DNA of 51,721 nucleotides from Helicostylum pulchrum (GCA_025677825.1 JAIXMO010000099.1:1-51721); one strand, 5' to 3'; counted from the first letter of the stretch, positions 28,742 through 40,136 are shown. Made by a program: numbers and translations. Notes: generated by a model from the sequence alone, not told the origin.

Positions 28742-29615
28742 TATTATCTACCGTAAAACAGAGAATATATGACACGACAACCCTTCTTTACAAACGATAA
28801 TAATAAGAAGCGGGGTTTTTTTTTCTCTGCCGCTACTAGCCTATCTATTCCCTTAATATATCTTGATCTAAAGTATTAAAATCATACTCTGGGTTATCCA
28901 TAATATTAGTACAGTAGTGTCCGAGTAAACACTAAATTTCCCTTTTTATGATGATTTATCTGTTTTATAATGCTTTATCTCTTAGCAAATCCACTTTGGG
29001 TATCTTTATGTTGAATTTCTACTACATCTGGCTGGTACCTGAACTATTATTTTTATTTACTTTGGAATCGACGTATTAGAGACGAGATATAGTACATGCA
29101 CTTATCTGGTACGTCTCGGTTTATAGAGATAAAAGAAATAATAAAAATACAACTGTCGAGAGACAAGATTTAATATATCACAAATTGTCGTTCAAATACG
29201 AATATGAAAAATAAAAATAAAAGGTTTATTCCATTGTACTTAATAATGTGGTGCTTAACTGGATTACATAGTACCTTCACACATTTCATTTAATAAAAGA
29301 GTAACTTTTGAACTTTGTTTTAATTTTTAATACATTGTAAAGTTAAGTTCATTGTGAAGTTAAATGCAAGAGTTTGTTTTTGTTTCTTGTTTTTATCACT
29401 ATGATCATCGTCTTCTTTCTTTTAAAAACCTCTGGTCGTTCACCATCACTTTTCAGACTCGAAATAATTTTTTGAAAGTTCAAGACAGCAGCTATATCTC
29501 TGCCACAATTCATACGTATGATTGTTAATTTGGTGTTTTTTCTCCAAACAGGATCAGTTTGAACACCTACTTAACAATATTAATATTGAATTATATGATA
29601 TTTATAGAAATGTAG
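28742..29615. other. Intergenic spacer
   Basis: AT-rich spacer after the endonuclease III gene with no recognisable coding or RNA feature. Confidence 0.4.
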
Positions 29616-30339
29616 TCATCTCAACACCCCGTGTCTTGGAACAACTAGATGTTTAGCTCTTTGGAATGGTCTGGGATTAACGCATTCTTTAAATTTCTCT
29701 AACTGGATGATTGTTAGTGGTCGATACGTATGCAAGAAACGCACAATATCAACTTGGCTGTAAGCTATGACAATGCCATTCTTGTTTGTTGCTTTCAACG
29801 TACGAACAAAGCCATTAATATTCAAGCCCATGGAGTCATGGGTGTTGTAGAAAACAGAGCCTGTTACATGATCGGAAAAGTGCAAAAAGGCAACACTACA
29901 GTAAAGGTTAGAGAGCACTATGTTTATTGCTTTTACTCGTTACATACCTCGATGAGTCATGTTTCGCAACATGAAGTAAGTCAACCGGGGGGGGGGGGGT
30001 TTCTTTTATCACGTTGTATAATTGCGATGCTATTTTCAATATTAAGTCATTACCCTGAAGTTTTACTTGATTAGATACTCTGAAACAGCTTTTGCAGGAA
30101 GTTGAATTCATTTTGGCAGTGAAAAAGGGACCCATGCACCTAGAACAAAATACGTGGATCAGAATGAGACAAAAAGCAAATCCGCAGCATAGTTTGAGGA
30201 TACCTGTATAAGTGGGGTCTATAATAATTTGGCGGGTCTCATGGCCTTGTGCTAGCTTATGCCCGGCGGTTGCTTGAGGAAGAACGCTATTCTTTTGTAT
30301 GAAGATACAGAAAATAAAAAATAAAAAAAAAATGAACAA
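29616..30339 (-). pseudogene. Degenerate coding segment interrupted by a 13-nt G run; family unknown
   Basis: On the minus strand, VSNQVKLQGNDLILKIASQL and YNVIKETPPPP run into a C13 tract (G13 at 29987-29999 on the plus strand), then DLLHVAKHDSS. A plausible 52-nt intron (29947-29896, GTATGT..TAG) joins this in phase to SVAFLHFSDHVTGSV, NTHDSMGLNINGFVRTLKAT and LEKFKECVNPRPFQRAKH, ending at 29616. Upstream near 30120-30060 another frame reads HGSLFHCQNEFNFLQKLF and appears shifted relative to the rest, so at least one frameshift is likely. The N-terminal hydrophobic stretch near 30320 is low-complexity. I do not recognise the protein. It may be a pseudogene or a poorly spliced lineage-specific gene. 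Confidence 0.4.
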
Positions 30340-31716
30340 TAAATATAAATTCCTTTAAAAAGTGCACATATAAAAAAAGACTTTAGTCTAAAAAAAAAGA
30401 TAGAATAAATACAGCTTAAGCTGCTAAAATGGTGAGTTACGTTTAGTCACGATCTATTTAATCTTTTTTTTTTTTTTTTTTGTACACTTGTAACAAAAAA
30501 GCAAATTTGTGTCAGTAGATGTTTTCACCTTAAAGCACATGTAATGTGTAAATAACTCTTGTTTTTTAGATGCCTGTCGTTTACCAACCTAACTGTACTT
30601 ACGACTTTTAAAGGACTTTTAAATAAAAATGGAGCCATAAAGTTCCCATACGTATATTTCTCGCTGAAAATAAAACGGATGCTTTATCCTCGGTCTAGTA
30701 GTTATTGCATTACGATTGACAGAAATTGTAAACACTACTCATGAGAAAACAGACAAATTGGTATCTTCGTCTTGTACAATTGGATACCTCGATAGCTTAT
30801 AAACTACTTGCTTAAAAATGACATGATATCGATAGTAAGGACACGAAAAAGCTAATTGGACAGATTTAAAGTTAGACATAAAAACGTTATTGCCAAATTA
30901 AAAATAAACTTTAAAAAAGAACCTATTGATGATGAAATCACAACTTGTTAGGACCCTTACGGGTCGAAAAATTAAACGGGACCCTAAAAAAAAGTACTGT
31001 ATTTCCGAGGTTCTCGGGAAATTCACATATAGCAGCGTTGTCATAAATGGTTGTACAACATTCACGAAAGTTTTATTTACCAGTACTTTTTTTTTGCGAC
31101 TGAAAGTAGTTGATTATGTTTATAAGAAATCAAGGAGAAATACAATCATATATATTACAATGTAGAATATCTAGAGTTATTCGAATAGTAGATATTTGAT
31201 TTTGGTATGTCGCTATCACTTCCGGTTACTATCTACACATGATTTAAGTTTTAAACTGAGAATACGATATTCCCCTTCTCTTTTTTAGTACATGTCTTAT
31301 CACATAATTATATTTAGATCAATATCAGAGTACTGGTGCTATACATTTTAATGATTTCATGGGAGTTTTCAATAGATCACTCCAAATAGAAATAGCATAT
31401 TATTGGTTACTTTGCTGGCGGTAAGTCATTCTAAAAATCTGGGGAATTTCTGTGTTTGTTCTTTCTCACCGGAATTAGATTACGTAATTCGCTCCAGTCG
31501 TACAAAATGATACAGTCATTCGCTCGCTCTTACGTTTTCCCCTGACTCCGCCAAAAAGGTTTTTAACACTACGTACAAGCGTGTGAAATATAGACCCATA
31601 AGTCGGGCTTTTACAGCAATACCAAAAAAAAAAAGTATATATAAAAAGACCCTGAGCAAATCTTTTTATTACCCTGTTCTTTATTATTTATAACTTTTTT
31701 CAAAACAACAACAAAA
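30340..31716. other. Intergenic spacer leading to the PhyH-family gene
   Basis: About 1.4 kb without a convincing gene. Open stretches at 30559-30744 and 30926-31165 have weak, mixed composition and could be chance or debris. The last 100 bp form the promoter of the dioxygenase gene. Confidence 0.4.
31636..31648 (+). promoter_or_regulatory. TATA box of the PhyH-family gene
   Basis: TATATATAAAAAG lies about 70-80 bp upstream of ATG 31717 and is followed by a leader ending in CAAAACAACAACAAAA. That A/C-rich unstructured leader is typical of highly expressed fungal genes. Confidence 0.6.
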
Positions 31717-32788
31717 ATGCTCACTGATATTAATAACGTTCCTATTGATCAGGCCATCAAGGAAAACGGTTTTGTTATCGTTGATAACTTGATCCCTGAA
31801 GAATTATTCATCAAGCTCAGAGAAGCCTGTGAGCGCTCTGTTGACAGAGCAAGAAAGGGTGACTGGCAGTACAGGTACGTAATCAGATGTAACCCTATTT
31901 TTTTTACCCTTTACCTAAATCTAAAAAAAAAATTACTCGGAATTTTAGACGTCTTGTAGGTACACAATTTCCTCCATGGACTGAAGGTACCGATGTCTGG
32001 GGTGTTCAACATATGATGCATCCTGATCTTAAAGAACCTGTTTTCGCTGAATGGTATGGCTCACCCTTGTTGTTAGCTGCTGTTGAGCAATTGTTACATA
32101 CCAAGCATGAAGATCTTCAACTTGGTAAATCATTTATTTATTGTTTGGCCTATTTATGTCCTCGATCACTAAAAATACTTGTTTATTTAGAATTATTTAA
32201 CCTTTTGATCAACCCCCAAGATTCTGACTTTGATTTAACCTGGCACCGTGATGCCATCAAGGCCGAAGCCTCCGAGGAGGAAGAAAGTGAAAAACTCAAA
32301 ATCCCCCACTACGGTACTCAATGGAACACGTAAGTAAAAAAAAAAATTGTACTTTATATATAATTCTTATTATTATCTGTAGTGCTCTTTACGATGATTC
32401 TTGTCTCTTTGTTGTACCAAACTCTCATCGTCGTGTAAGAACTGAAACTGAAAGAGAGATCACAATCAATGACCCTAAGAGCCATAACATGCCTGACAAA
32501 TTACGTGTTGACTTGAAGGCTGGTCAAACTGTCTTCTATGACAACAACATCTTACATCGTGCTTCTTATGACTCAAGCAAGAAGCGTGCTACTCTCCATG
32601 CCTCTATGGGTACTATCGAAGGTGGTCACCATCGTGCTGCTGTTATTCTTCAACACGGTCTTTCTTGGATGAACACTGAAGAGTTCACCAAGACCTTACC
32701 CGAGTCTCTTGCCAAGCCATATGCTAACGTTATTGCTATGGCCACTAAGGCTGGTATCTCCAACATGTCTTCTAAGCCTATCCATTAA
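31717..32788 (+). CDS. Phytanoyl-CoA dioxygenase (PhyH) family Fe(II)/2-oxoglutarate oxygenase
   Basis: Four exons, 31717-31874, 31949-32124, 32191-32329 and 32383-32788, total 879 nt and 292 residues. The iron-binding HxD is in LTWHRDAIK (about residues 127-135). The distal His and 2-oxoglutarate Arg are in NILHRASYDSSKKRATLH (about 213-230), giving the double-stranded beta-helix signature of the PhyH family. ENGFVIVDNLIPEELF near the start is the usual family opening. Many fungal relatives hydroxylate small molecules, and the substrate here cannot be deduced. Codon use is strongly biased to C-ending and AAG codons, unlike most neighbours. With the TATA box, this suggests high or induced expression. 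No peroxisomal C-terminal SKL is present (it ends SSKPIH). Confidence 0.9.
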
Positions 32789-33472
32789 AGGGATCTTTTT
32801 TTTAAAAAAATCTGCAGATCATTTACCCAATCTTTTTCTCTTTCCTTCTCTGTATTAAAATAAATAAATAACTTTACCCTTAATTTGCTGTAACTAAACA
32901 GTGTTACACTACATATTCCATGGGTGACTCGTACTACCATAATTGTCTTGAGTAAATTGTTACTCTCAATGGATTTTTTTTTTCTGTTTAATAAACAAGG
33001 TGTCAGAGATCAAATAAAAATAGGGATTGAAGCTACGGGTATGAGCCGAAAGATCTTAATATTAATCTGGATCTACACATTAGTCACGTTAAAACTTCAA
33101 AGGGTTGTTTTATTTCAAACCTATTTTTTTGGGTTGTAATGGAAGGGTTTTATTTTGAAAAAGTCTCTCTCGGATAAAATCTAAACATAACATTTAGTTT
33201 TTCTAGTTCAGATACTTTAACTGGTAGGCTGAATGAGTGTATATATTCAATATGGTATAGTTTTGGAACAAGTTTACTCATTTGATAGAGGGTACTGTAA
33301 TGTTGGGCTGAGATCGGGATGAAAAGGTAGAGCAGATATAGATATAATGGGGGTTATAGATATCTAGCAATAATGATTCAAGTAATAAATTAAACGGAAC
33401 TAAAAGTAGTATTAGATGGCTATATCAATAAAATATATTTCGTCTGATTCCAACTCTAAAAGTTATATTTCT

Positions 33473-33840
33473 CTACAAACTAGGATAGCTTAAAACTAAA
33501 GCTTCACAAATAAGATTATATAAAAATTTCAGAAAGGGAAAAGAAAGTTGTTTTATTTCAGACATGTTAAAGATTTCTATATATTGCGAGATAATTGTAT
33601 CCCCACAGAGAGCTCCGAGCTTCACCACAGTACAGGATACACCCTCAACGAGCAAACCTGTTACAATAGCCCTCCTCGGCACCATTCTCCAAGGCAAAAT
33701 CAAGTAAATCTTTCAGCATTGTCCCAATTTTTGCAATCTTTTATTGGCTTTCGAGGAGAGTACAAGACTAGAGTTGGAGTTGATGTGTCCCCACCTCCTT
33801 CGTTCCTATAGTTTGTGAAGAAGAGGGTTAAACACCCTCT
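33473..33840 (-). pseudogene. Weak coding remnant
   Basis: The minus strand reads MLKDLLDFALENGAEEGYCN and RFAR in one frame (about 33720-33650) and WRMVPRRAIVTGLLVEGVSC in the overlapping frame. Neither has a start-to-stop structure of useful length. Base composition is richer in G and C than the surroundings. Family unknown; this may be non-coding. Confidence 0.2.
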
Positions 33841-34465
33841 TTGGGAGCAGCGTACGAGAACAGCTAATTTCGGTATGAACCCCGGATATCAGAATCCATT
33901 TCTCTAAGAGAATGATGAAAGCTTTATTTGGGCTCTATAAAGTGTCTCTCTGAAGTCTCTTATGTTTCTACCTCGGTAGTTCATAGTTGATGATGAGTTG
34001 ATTAACTATTTTTAATAACTCATCATATGCAGTCTGACTCTTTCCTTTTAAAAATATACCTTTTTTTCCTTTTTTTTAATAAAGAGATAAATATTTTTTT
34101 ACTCATAATAATACTTGTTTGATTTTACATCCTAGATATATCATATTTACGTATTCTTCAACAGTGTTTAATTATTCCATTTTTCAGTACTATGTTTACT
34201 TACAAACAAGCAAAAAAAGGAAAACAAAAAAAAGATGAATACGGGTTAAAAAAGAACAGATTTATTTAATAAAAAAGATGAGTTTCTCTCAGTTCCCAAA
34301 TATAACAATATTTGGTTAACAGGTCTTACCACGAGAAGGCGGAAACTCTTTCAAGACCCAAAAAGTGTGTGCTCGTAATGAATAACTACAACCCCCTGTG
34401 GCCAAGTTATATCATTCATCTAAAGTTAACCAACATAATCCAATAGATGATACATATAAAATGTG

Positions 34466-34650
34466 TACTCGACTGCCCCCACCCGACTGTCTAGATGGAA
34501 TAAGCGACAGAAGGATTTTTTACCTAGACTCCAGAACCGCAACAGGAATCAACTGGAAGGACAAGAAGAAGCTTTAAGACAAGTGTCACGTAGCGCAAGA
34601 ATATGTTTACAAGTTCGAAGATGGCCACTATGGTTGATTTCAATAGAGTA
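34466..34650 (+). pseudogene. Coding remnant with in-frame stops
   Basis: One plus-strand frame reads LPPPDCLDGISDRRIFYLDS, then TATGINWKDKKKL, a TAA, and straight on in the same frame DKCHVAQEYVYKFEDGHYG before a TGA and a TAG. Continuous, balanced coding composition across an in-frame stop suggests a decayed exon. The overlapping 62-codon open frame in another phase is Arg/Gln/Leu-rich and looks like its shadow. Family unknown. Confidence 0.3.
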
Positions 34651-35710
34651 ATCCCTAGCGTAGTAGACTCTTATCCATCAGTACTAACAAGTGTGAGGTA
34701 AATTACGTCTCCAGAAAACCAGAAAATGTGAGCCCAAGGTGTTGCGACAAATTCTCTCACCATTTTGCTACGATGCCAATCCACTTTCTTTAAAAAAAAA
34801 AGTGTGTGCTAGCTTCGACGAATCTTTTGTAACTAGTGCAGCGCCAAGTCAAAACGAGCACCTCTTATTACCACCAAACGAATAAATTCCTGTATAACAG
34901 AATTAACGACACCTGCCCGACACAAGGATAATACAGAGAAGATAAGGGGAAAAAATGATTTTTTTTACGCCCTCTTTATATACGCGGCGTGTTAACTTTT
35001 TTTGTTTTTTTGTTTGTTTACCAATTTACTTGCATATTCCCATGATCAAGTGAAAAGGGTTTCTTTACATCCCTTTTCTTTTTTTATAAAAAAAAGTGGA
35101 AGTTGGTATATATTATATGTACAAAGACAGTTGGTTTGTTTGATCAAAGTGTTGGGTTTAATAAAAAAAAAGGGGGAAGAGAGGAGAGGTAGTTTTTGTG
35201 TGTGTATGCAATCACCAACCAAACATAGAAATGATGATGCTAAAATGAAATCACTCTGATATGAATTCGTGAAATTGACGCGTAGCTTAAAAAAAACAAA
35301 ACAAAAGGCATGATTCAAAAGAATACTAGGTACGTAAAAAAAAAAGCTGTACGTAATAACCGTAGTATACTTAAGAAAGTTTTCTAGTAAAAGATCGACC
35401 GGCTGTGCTATGCATATTTGTTCAATTGGAGGGAGGTGGGAAAACGTTCCTATTCTCTCTTCTCCCGAAAAACCTCTTTACAAAGTTATCGGTTTTTTTA
35501 CTATGATGCTTTTTTTTTTTTTAACCAAGCAACTTTTTCTCACGGGGAAATATTCTGTAGACGGGGTAGAACCATGGTATCAGCAAACATAACCAACCAT
35601 GCCAAAAGCCAAGTATTGTGACTGTTTGATGAATTTCGATTGACATGTATGTATCGCGTAATTTTTTTTTCTTTTCTTTGTATTTTATACATAATAAAAA
35701 AGTATTAAGA

Positions 35711-36944
35711 ATGTCTAACTGGAAGAATGTCAACAACTGGTAAGTTTTGTCTCTTTAATATAAATATGAAAATTCACTAAAAACTACTTTAGGCACTGGT
35801 AAAAAAAATAATAATAATAAAAAAAAGGATAAAGGGATTTTTTCTTAACATATATTTAGGGTCAATAAGAATTGTTTAAAGTGGGCACAAAGTTACTTTA
35901 CTGAACATCTTGTTGGTCTTGAAGCCGAGAGAAATGGTAACAAGGCTTCTATTACCAAGATGGTTGAATGTACAGGCGATGTTGACTTGAACCAAAGAAA
36001 AGGAAAGATTATTACCATTTACGATGTTGTTTTGAAGCTTGAGTGGGCCGGTAAAGTTTTTTTTTTTTTTTTTTTTTTTTTTTGGTACTTTATACTGCCA
36101 GAACCCAAAAACTAAAAATATATTATGTTAGGAACTCTTGCTGATGGTACTGAGATAACTGGTACTATTCATGTACCCGAAATTGCTCATGATACTGACT
36201 CTGATGATTACGTTGTAAGTATACGGGAGAAAGAGAAAGAGAATAATTAAAATATTGACTCGTGTGTACATATAGTTTGAAATTGCAATCAATGATGATA
36301 GTAATGCCAAACAAGCAATCAAGGAAGTTGTTCGTAAGGGTTTAACTCCATTAATGATTAAAGAGTTTGAAAAGTTCTCTGCTGCCATGATTAAGGAAAA
36401 CTGTGAAGATGTTTATATCGAGTCTGACAAGATGGGGGCACCCACTCCTCCTAGATTGGCTACTACCAAGGAAAATTCTTCCAGCACCAAGTTTGGCTCC
36501 GGTACTACTACTACTGCTGCTGAGACACCTGCCAAAAAGGTCAATACAACCTCTTTAACCGAAACTACTGAATTCCAAACATCAGCACATGAACTTTACG
36601 AGACTTTGACTGACATTCAACGTGCACAAGTATGGACCCGTGGACCAGTCCAATTGTCCAAGGAGGTAGGCTCTAAATTTGAATTTTTTGGAGGTAATGT
36701 ATCTGGAGAGATGTTGGAATTGGTACCGGATAAAAAGATCGTGCAAACCTGGAGATTGAGATCGTGGCCTGCTGGTCACTTTTCCAAGGTGACATTAGAA
36801 TTTGATCAAGGTAGCGATTGTGTTACTTTAAAGATGCATCAAACTGGTATTCCTGTTGGAGAAGAAGAATTAACTAGAACCAATTGGTCTGGTTACTACT
36901 GGAGAGCTATTAAGGGGTCTTTTGGATTCGGTGTTAATTTTTAA
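35711..36944 (+). CDS. AHA1: Aha1, activator of Hsp90 ATPase
   Basis: Five exons: 35711-35739, a 6-nt micro-exon 35793-35798, 35860-36050, 36132-36214 and 36276-36944, totalling 978 nt and 325 residues. The N-terminal Aha1 domain begins MSNWKNVNNWHWVNKNCLKW, in which the His and parts of two Trp codons come from the micro-exon. The C-terminal START-like domain runs from TTEFQTSAHELYETLTD to the end, with GPVQLSKEVGSKFEFFGGNV and VQTWRLRSWPAGHFSKVTLEF. Aha1 binds the middle domain of Hsp90 in the cytosol and stimulates its ATPase. A Ser/Thr-rich linker joins the domains. Intron 3 contains a T24-like run. The stop lies only 21 bp from the stop of the convergent neighbour. Confidence 0.95.
35793..35798 (+). 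other. 6-nt micro-exon of AHA1
   Basis: GCACTG is flanked by ACTTTAG on the left and GTAAAA on the right. Including it gives TG-G CAC TG-G, that is Trp-His-Trp, restoring the conserved NNWHWV motif of Aha1. Skipping it would leave NNWV with the frame intact, so two in-frame isoforms are possible. Confidence 0.8.
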
Positions 36945-36965
36945 AAAAATAAATAGAATTTTTTA

Positions 36966-37872
36966 TTATTGTGTATATACAATATATATTTTAAGTCCTT
37001 CTCTTAAAACATGAGTAACAAGGTCCATTGAAGGTAATTGAAGGTGATAGTAATTTAACCATGTGAAGAGTGCAGATTGAACTTGAATATCTGTAACCAG
37101 TGCGAATTGAGTCAAGTCTTGTGATTTTTGCAATTTTGTTAAAGTATTGATGTGGTAAAAGGTAAAAGGGGTATTTGGTATAATAAATAAGCGATTGTTT
37201 GTATTACTCGATGTAAGTGTAATTTTTAGTACAGCTTTATCTACTCCTGTTAATTTATCTTTTGATGCAAATAGTTTCACAAAATACGCCGATGAATAAT
37301 CAAGTACTGTTCTAGAAACTACAATATTATGAATTTGAAATGAACGAGTCAAGAAGCTTCTAATACCACAGTACCTCTATTAAAAAGAAAAATTGTTATT
37401 TAACTGCCATTGATATAACAAACTATAAACTAAAAAACCTTCTTCACGTGAATGATGGTAGTATGCTTTATTTTATTATGATAGATCGATGGTAAAGGTT
37501 TATTCATAACGAGATCGACAGCAGAGTCAAATGCAGTTGCAAAGTACAGAGATGACGATTTCTCGTCATTATGCATGGTAATGGTAACAGACGAATCGAT
37601 ACTTAATTTTGGTAGCGATTTGACTGTATGTATAATAAATTGTTATTTTTACTGCATAATAAATAAATCCCTTGTAAAAAATTAATACCTTTCCATTCAT
37701 CATCATATGCAATCATGGTTTCTGTAGGTGAAGATTGCATATCATCATCTTTTACTTTCTTTTTTAATTGGTCGATTTGATGTCTTAATTTTTGTGAAAG
37801 CCGATACGCATTTTTATACACCTGCGTATTTGTCATGTTGTTTGTATCGAGTGAATGAATTAAAGTATTCAT
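36966..37872 (-). CDS. Uncharacterised 259-residue protein (faint Mediator Med27-like C-terminus)
   Basis: Three exons, 37872-37689, 37623-37439 and 37376-36966, total 780 nt and 259 residues. The N-terminal third is helical and charged (YRLSQKLRHQIDQLKKKV), possibly a coiled coil. The middle, VKSLPKLSIDSSVTITMHND and FATAFDSAVDLVMNKP, and the C-terminal part, LTRSFQIHNIVVSRTVLD and ALVTDIQVQSALFTWLNYYH, alternate hydrophobic residues like beta strands followed by helices. The WLNYYH region recalls the WL-x-SY segment of Mediator subunit 27, but the usual C-terminal cysteine pairs are absent, so I do not assign it. An in-frame ATG at 37956 would add 28 residues; 37872 is preferred because that extension is low-complexity. 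Confidence 0.7.
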
Positions 37873-38029
37873 AATGAGAGAAAAAAAGGGGAGAATATAG
37901 ATTATGCTGGGATTTGCATTATACGCTCTTTTTTTTTTTCCTATATATCTACCCATTGTATTTAAAAAAGGGAGACAAACAATAACAAGACTCTATTTTT
38001 TTATTTTTTTTCATAAGGAGTCTTATTAA

Positions 38030-38073
<44 letters not shown>

Positions 38074-38418
38074 CCCCTATATGTATATACATATGCCCAT
38101 ATTTATACGATAGTAAAAAAGGGCGTTAATATGGTGATGTCAATATTTACAATTGTTTAGTTATGATCAATATAAATTTTGTATCAAGAAACATAAAAAC
38201 ACAAAAACACAAAAAAAATTATAGACAATCGATCATGCAAAAAAGAAATTTTATTATGTACATGGTTCATATAAATTATATAGGGAAGAAAAAGAGCATA
38301 GCAGGCATAGATGGGTTATATAGTATAATGGCATAATTTTTTTTAAAAGAAAAAAATGAATGTAACGTTAAAATGAGTGGAAAAAAAGGATCGGTTTTTT
38401 TTTTTTTATAGTTTTTTT
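37873..38418. other. Intergenic spacer with CT microsatellite
   Basis: Promoter of the 259-residue protein gene and 3' region of the four-finger zinc finger gene. Apart from the CT tract and A/T homopolymers, nothing is recognisable. Confidence 0.45.
38032..38071. repeat. (CT)20 microsatellite
   Basis: A perfect CT tract of about 40 nt lies 160-200 bp upstream of the minus-strand start codon at 37872. On the coding strand of that gene it reads as a GA tract within the likely promoter. Confidence 0.9.
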
Positions 38419-39357
38419 TTAGCAGTAAGTGAAATAAGAATCTTGGTGACGTTGAGGTAAAGGTACTTCTTTAAATGTGTGTTCCATACCGTAAAGTCTC
38501 GGTAAAGTATTGTTGTTATGAGAGAAATAATAGAATGGAGATAGATCGGTTTCTATAGGTGAAGGGAATGGAGACGAATCGTCCGTGTCCTCTTCTTCTT
38601 CATTGGTCTGGTGATTGTATTGATATTGGTGTTTCCACTGAAGTGTGGGGGATAGGGGCGATTGTTGTTCTGGTTGATTACGTTTATTGTTCGACATTTC
38701 GGGTATATCGTTAAAAGGTTTCCATTGAAGCATTGTTCTCTTTGCAGTTGAACCATGAGATACTTTTTGATGCGTTGTTAATATAGTTTTACGTGCAAAA
38801 CTCTTGTGACATCCTTCATGACGGCATTTATAAGGTCTTTTTCCAGTATGAATACGTCTAGTATATATAAATAAATAAAAAAAAGTTAGGAGATGTCGAA
38901 AAACATGAAAATTATGATCGATCATACCGATGACGAGCTAATGAAGAACTATCACTAAAGTTCTTTTTACAGTCTTCGAATTCGCATGCATGAGGTCTTT
39001 CGCCGGAATGAGTTCTGGTATGGACTTTTAAAGCGGATCGTTGAATAAAACTTTTACCGCAAGTAGGTTCCTGACATACGTAAGGTCTGACATGAGAGTT
39101 GTATAAGTAACATATATATAAAAAAGTAACAAGTATAAATGTTTTTACCTCTCGTTAGTATGAATACGAAGATGTCTAGCTAAATCAGAACGACGGCCTA
39201 ATTAAATTACAGAAAGAATTAGGCAACCGGAAAATGCATAAATCTTTCTTTTTTTTTTTATATTACCGAAAGCTTTTTTACAGTTGAGCATATTGCATTT
39301 ATGAGGTTTGCATTGATTTTGTTGAGTTTCAATGTGAATTAATTCGAGGATGTCCAT
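38419..39357 (-). CDS. C2H2 protein with four tandem zinc fingers (putative transcription factor)
   Basis: Four exons, 39357-39267, 39197-39149, 39086-38928 and 38857-38419, total 738 nt and 245 residues. Four TFIIIA-type fingers lie at residues about 17-145: [57 protein letters not shown] and [19 protein letters not shown]. All have the C-x4-C-x12-H spacing, with linkers TNERPY, SGERPH and TGKRPY. The rest is a Gln/Glu/Ser/Pro-rich tail of about 100 residues. Finger-only N-terminus plus an acidic tail suggests a nuclear DNA-binding regulator. Introns fall inside the first finger and near finger boundaries. The DNA target is unknown. Confidence 0.87.
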
Positions 39358-40136
39358 GCTTTTTAGAAAAGTTAAAATAAAAAAAGAAAAGTAGTTAAAG
39401 GAAGAAAGAGAGAGGGGGAGGGGGGAAAATATATAAATTGCGGTGGGTATTTATACAAAAAATCGAAACAAACAGACATATTTTTAATATCAAAGGAGAG
39501 GGTTTGACACTTTATTGAGGGAGAAAGGATAAATAAAACATCGGATCTACAGTTATAAACACAAATGTATGTAAACATATATAAGGAGACAAAAAAGGTC
39601 TGTCCACACTCCTAATATATACATACACACAATTCTGTATATTTTCTCCCCCCTTTTTTTTTCCATGTGCTTTTTTTTTTACTTGTATACTTATTTGACT
39701 TGGCCATCATGGAATTTCTCGCTAATTATCGATATAGAAGATCGAAATATCAACTCCTTAACCGGCTTTCTTTATTCTTTTCTTTAAAAAAAAAAAAAAA
39801 ACTTGTCAAGTTGAAAAGTTAACTTTTTGACAACATCCTAACATCCTAATAAGCTTTTTTTTTCAAATGCATGCTTTTTATTCCTTACATTTATACCTGC
39901 TACAAAGAAAAAAAAACCTTTATTACGTCCCTTTTTTAACTTTTTTTTTTTTTCCTTTTGAGCGCGAATCATAGTTTATCCGATTTGACCCCATATTTTA
40001 TATAATCTTTTTTTTGCGTGGTCCAAAAAAGTAAAATAAATTGCGTACTTTTAAACTATTTTATTCCAATTGTGAACCTCGTTTTGTGGTTTATAAAAAA
40101 AGATGGGGTTTAATTTTTTATTGGTATCTTTTTTTT
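39358..40136. other. Intergenic spacer
   Basis: Upstream region of the four-finger gene and downstream region of the carbonic anhydrase gene. It has many A/T homopolymers (for example A16 at about 39785-39800) and no believable coding frame. Confidence 0.45.

Larger units (their letters stand above)
32789..35710. other. Large spacer (2.9 kb) with probable coding remnants
   Basis: No intact gene. A T8-A7 palindrome at about 32796-32810 follows the dioxygenase stop. A minus-strand stretch around 33840-33520 and a plus-strand stretch at about 34466-34650 show protein-like composition broken by stops (separate entries). Small open frames at 35002-35259 and 35410-35621 are low-complexity, and I do not accept them. 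Confidence 0.4.

Noticed and set aside
35002..35621. Several 60-90 codon open frames upstream of AHA1
   Set aside because: Low-complexity, overlapping on both strands, no start context or splice structure, no recognisable motif.
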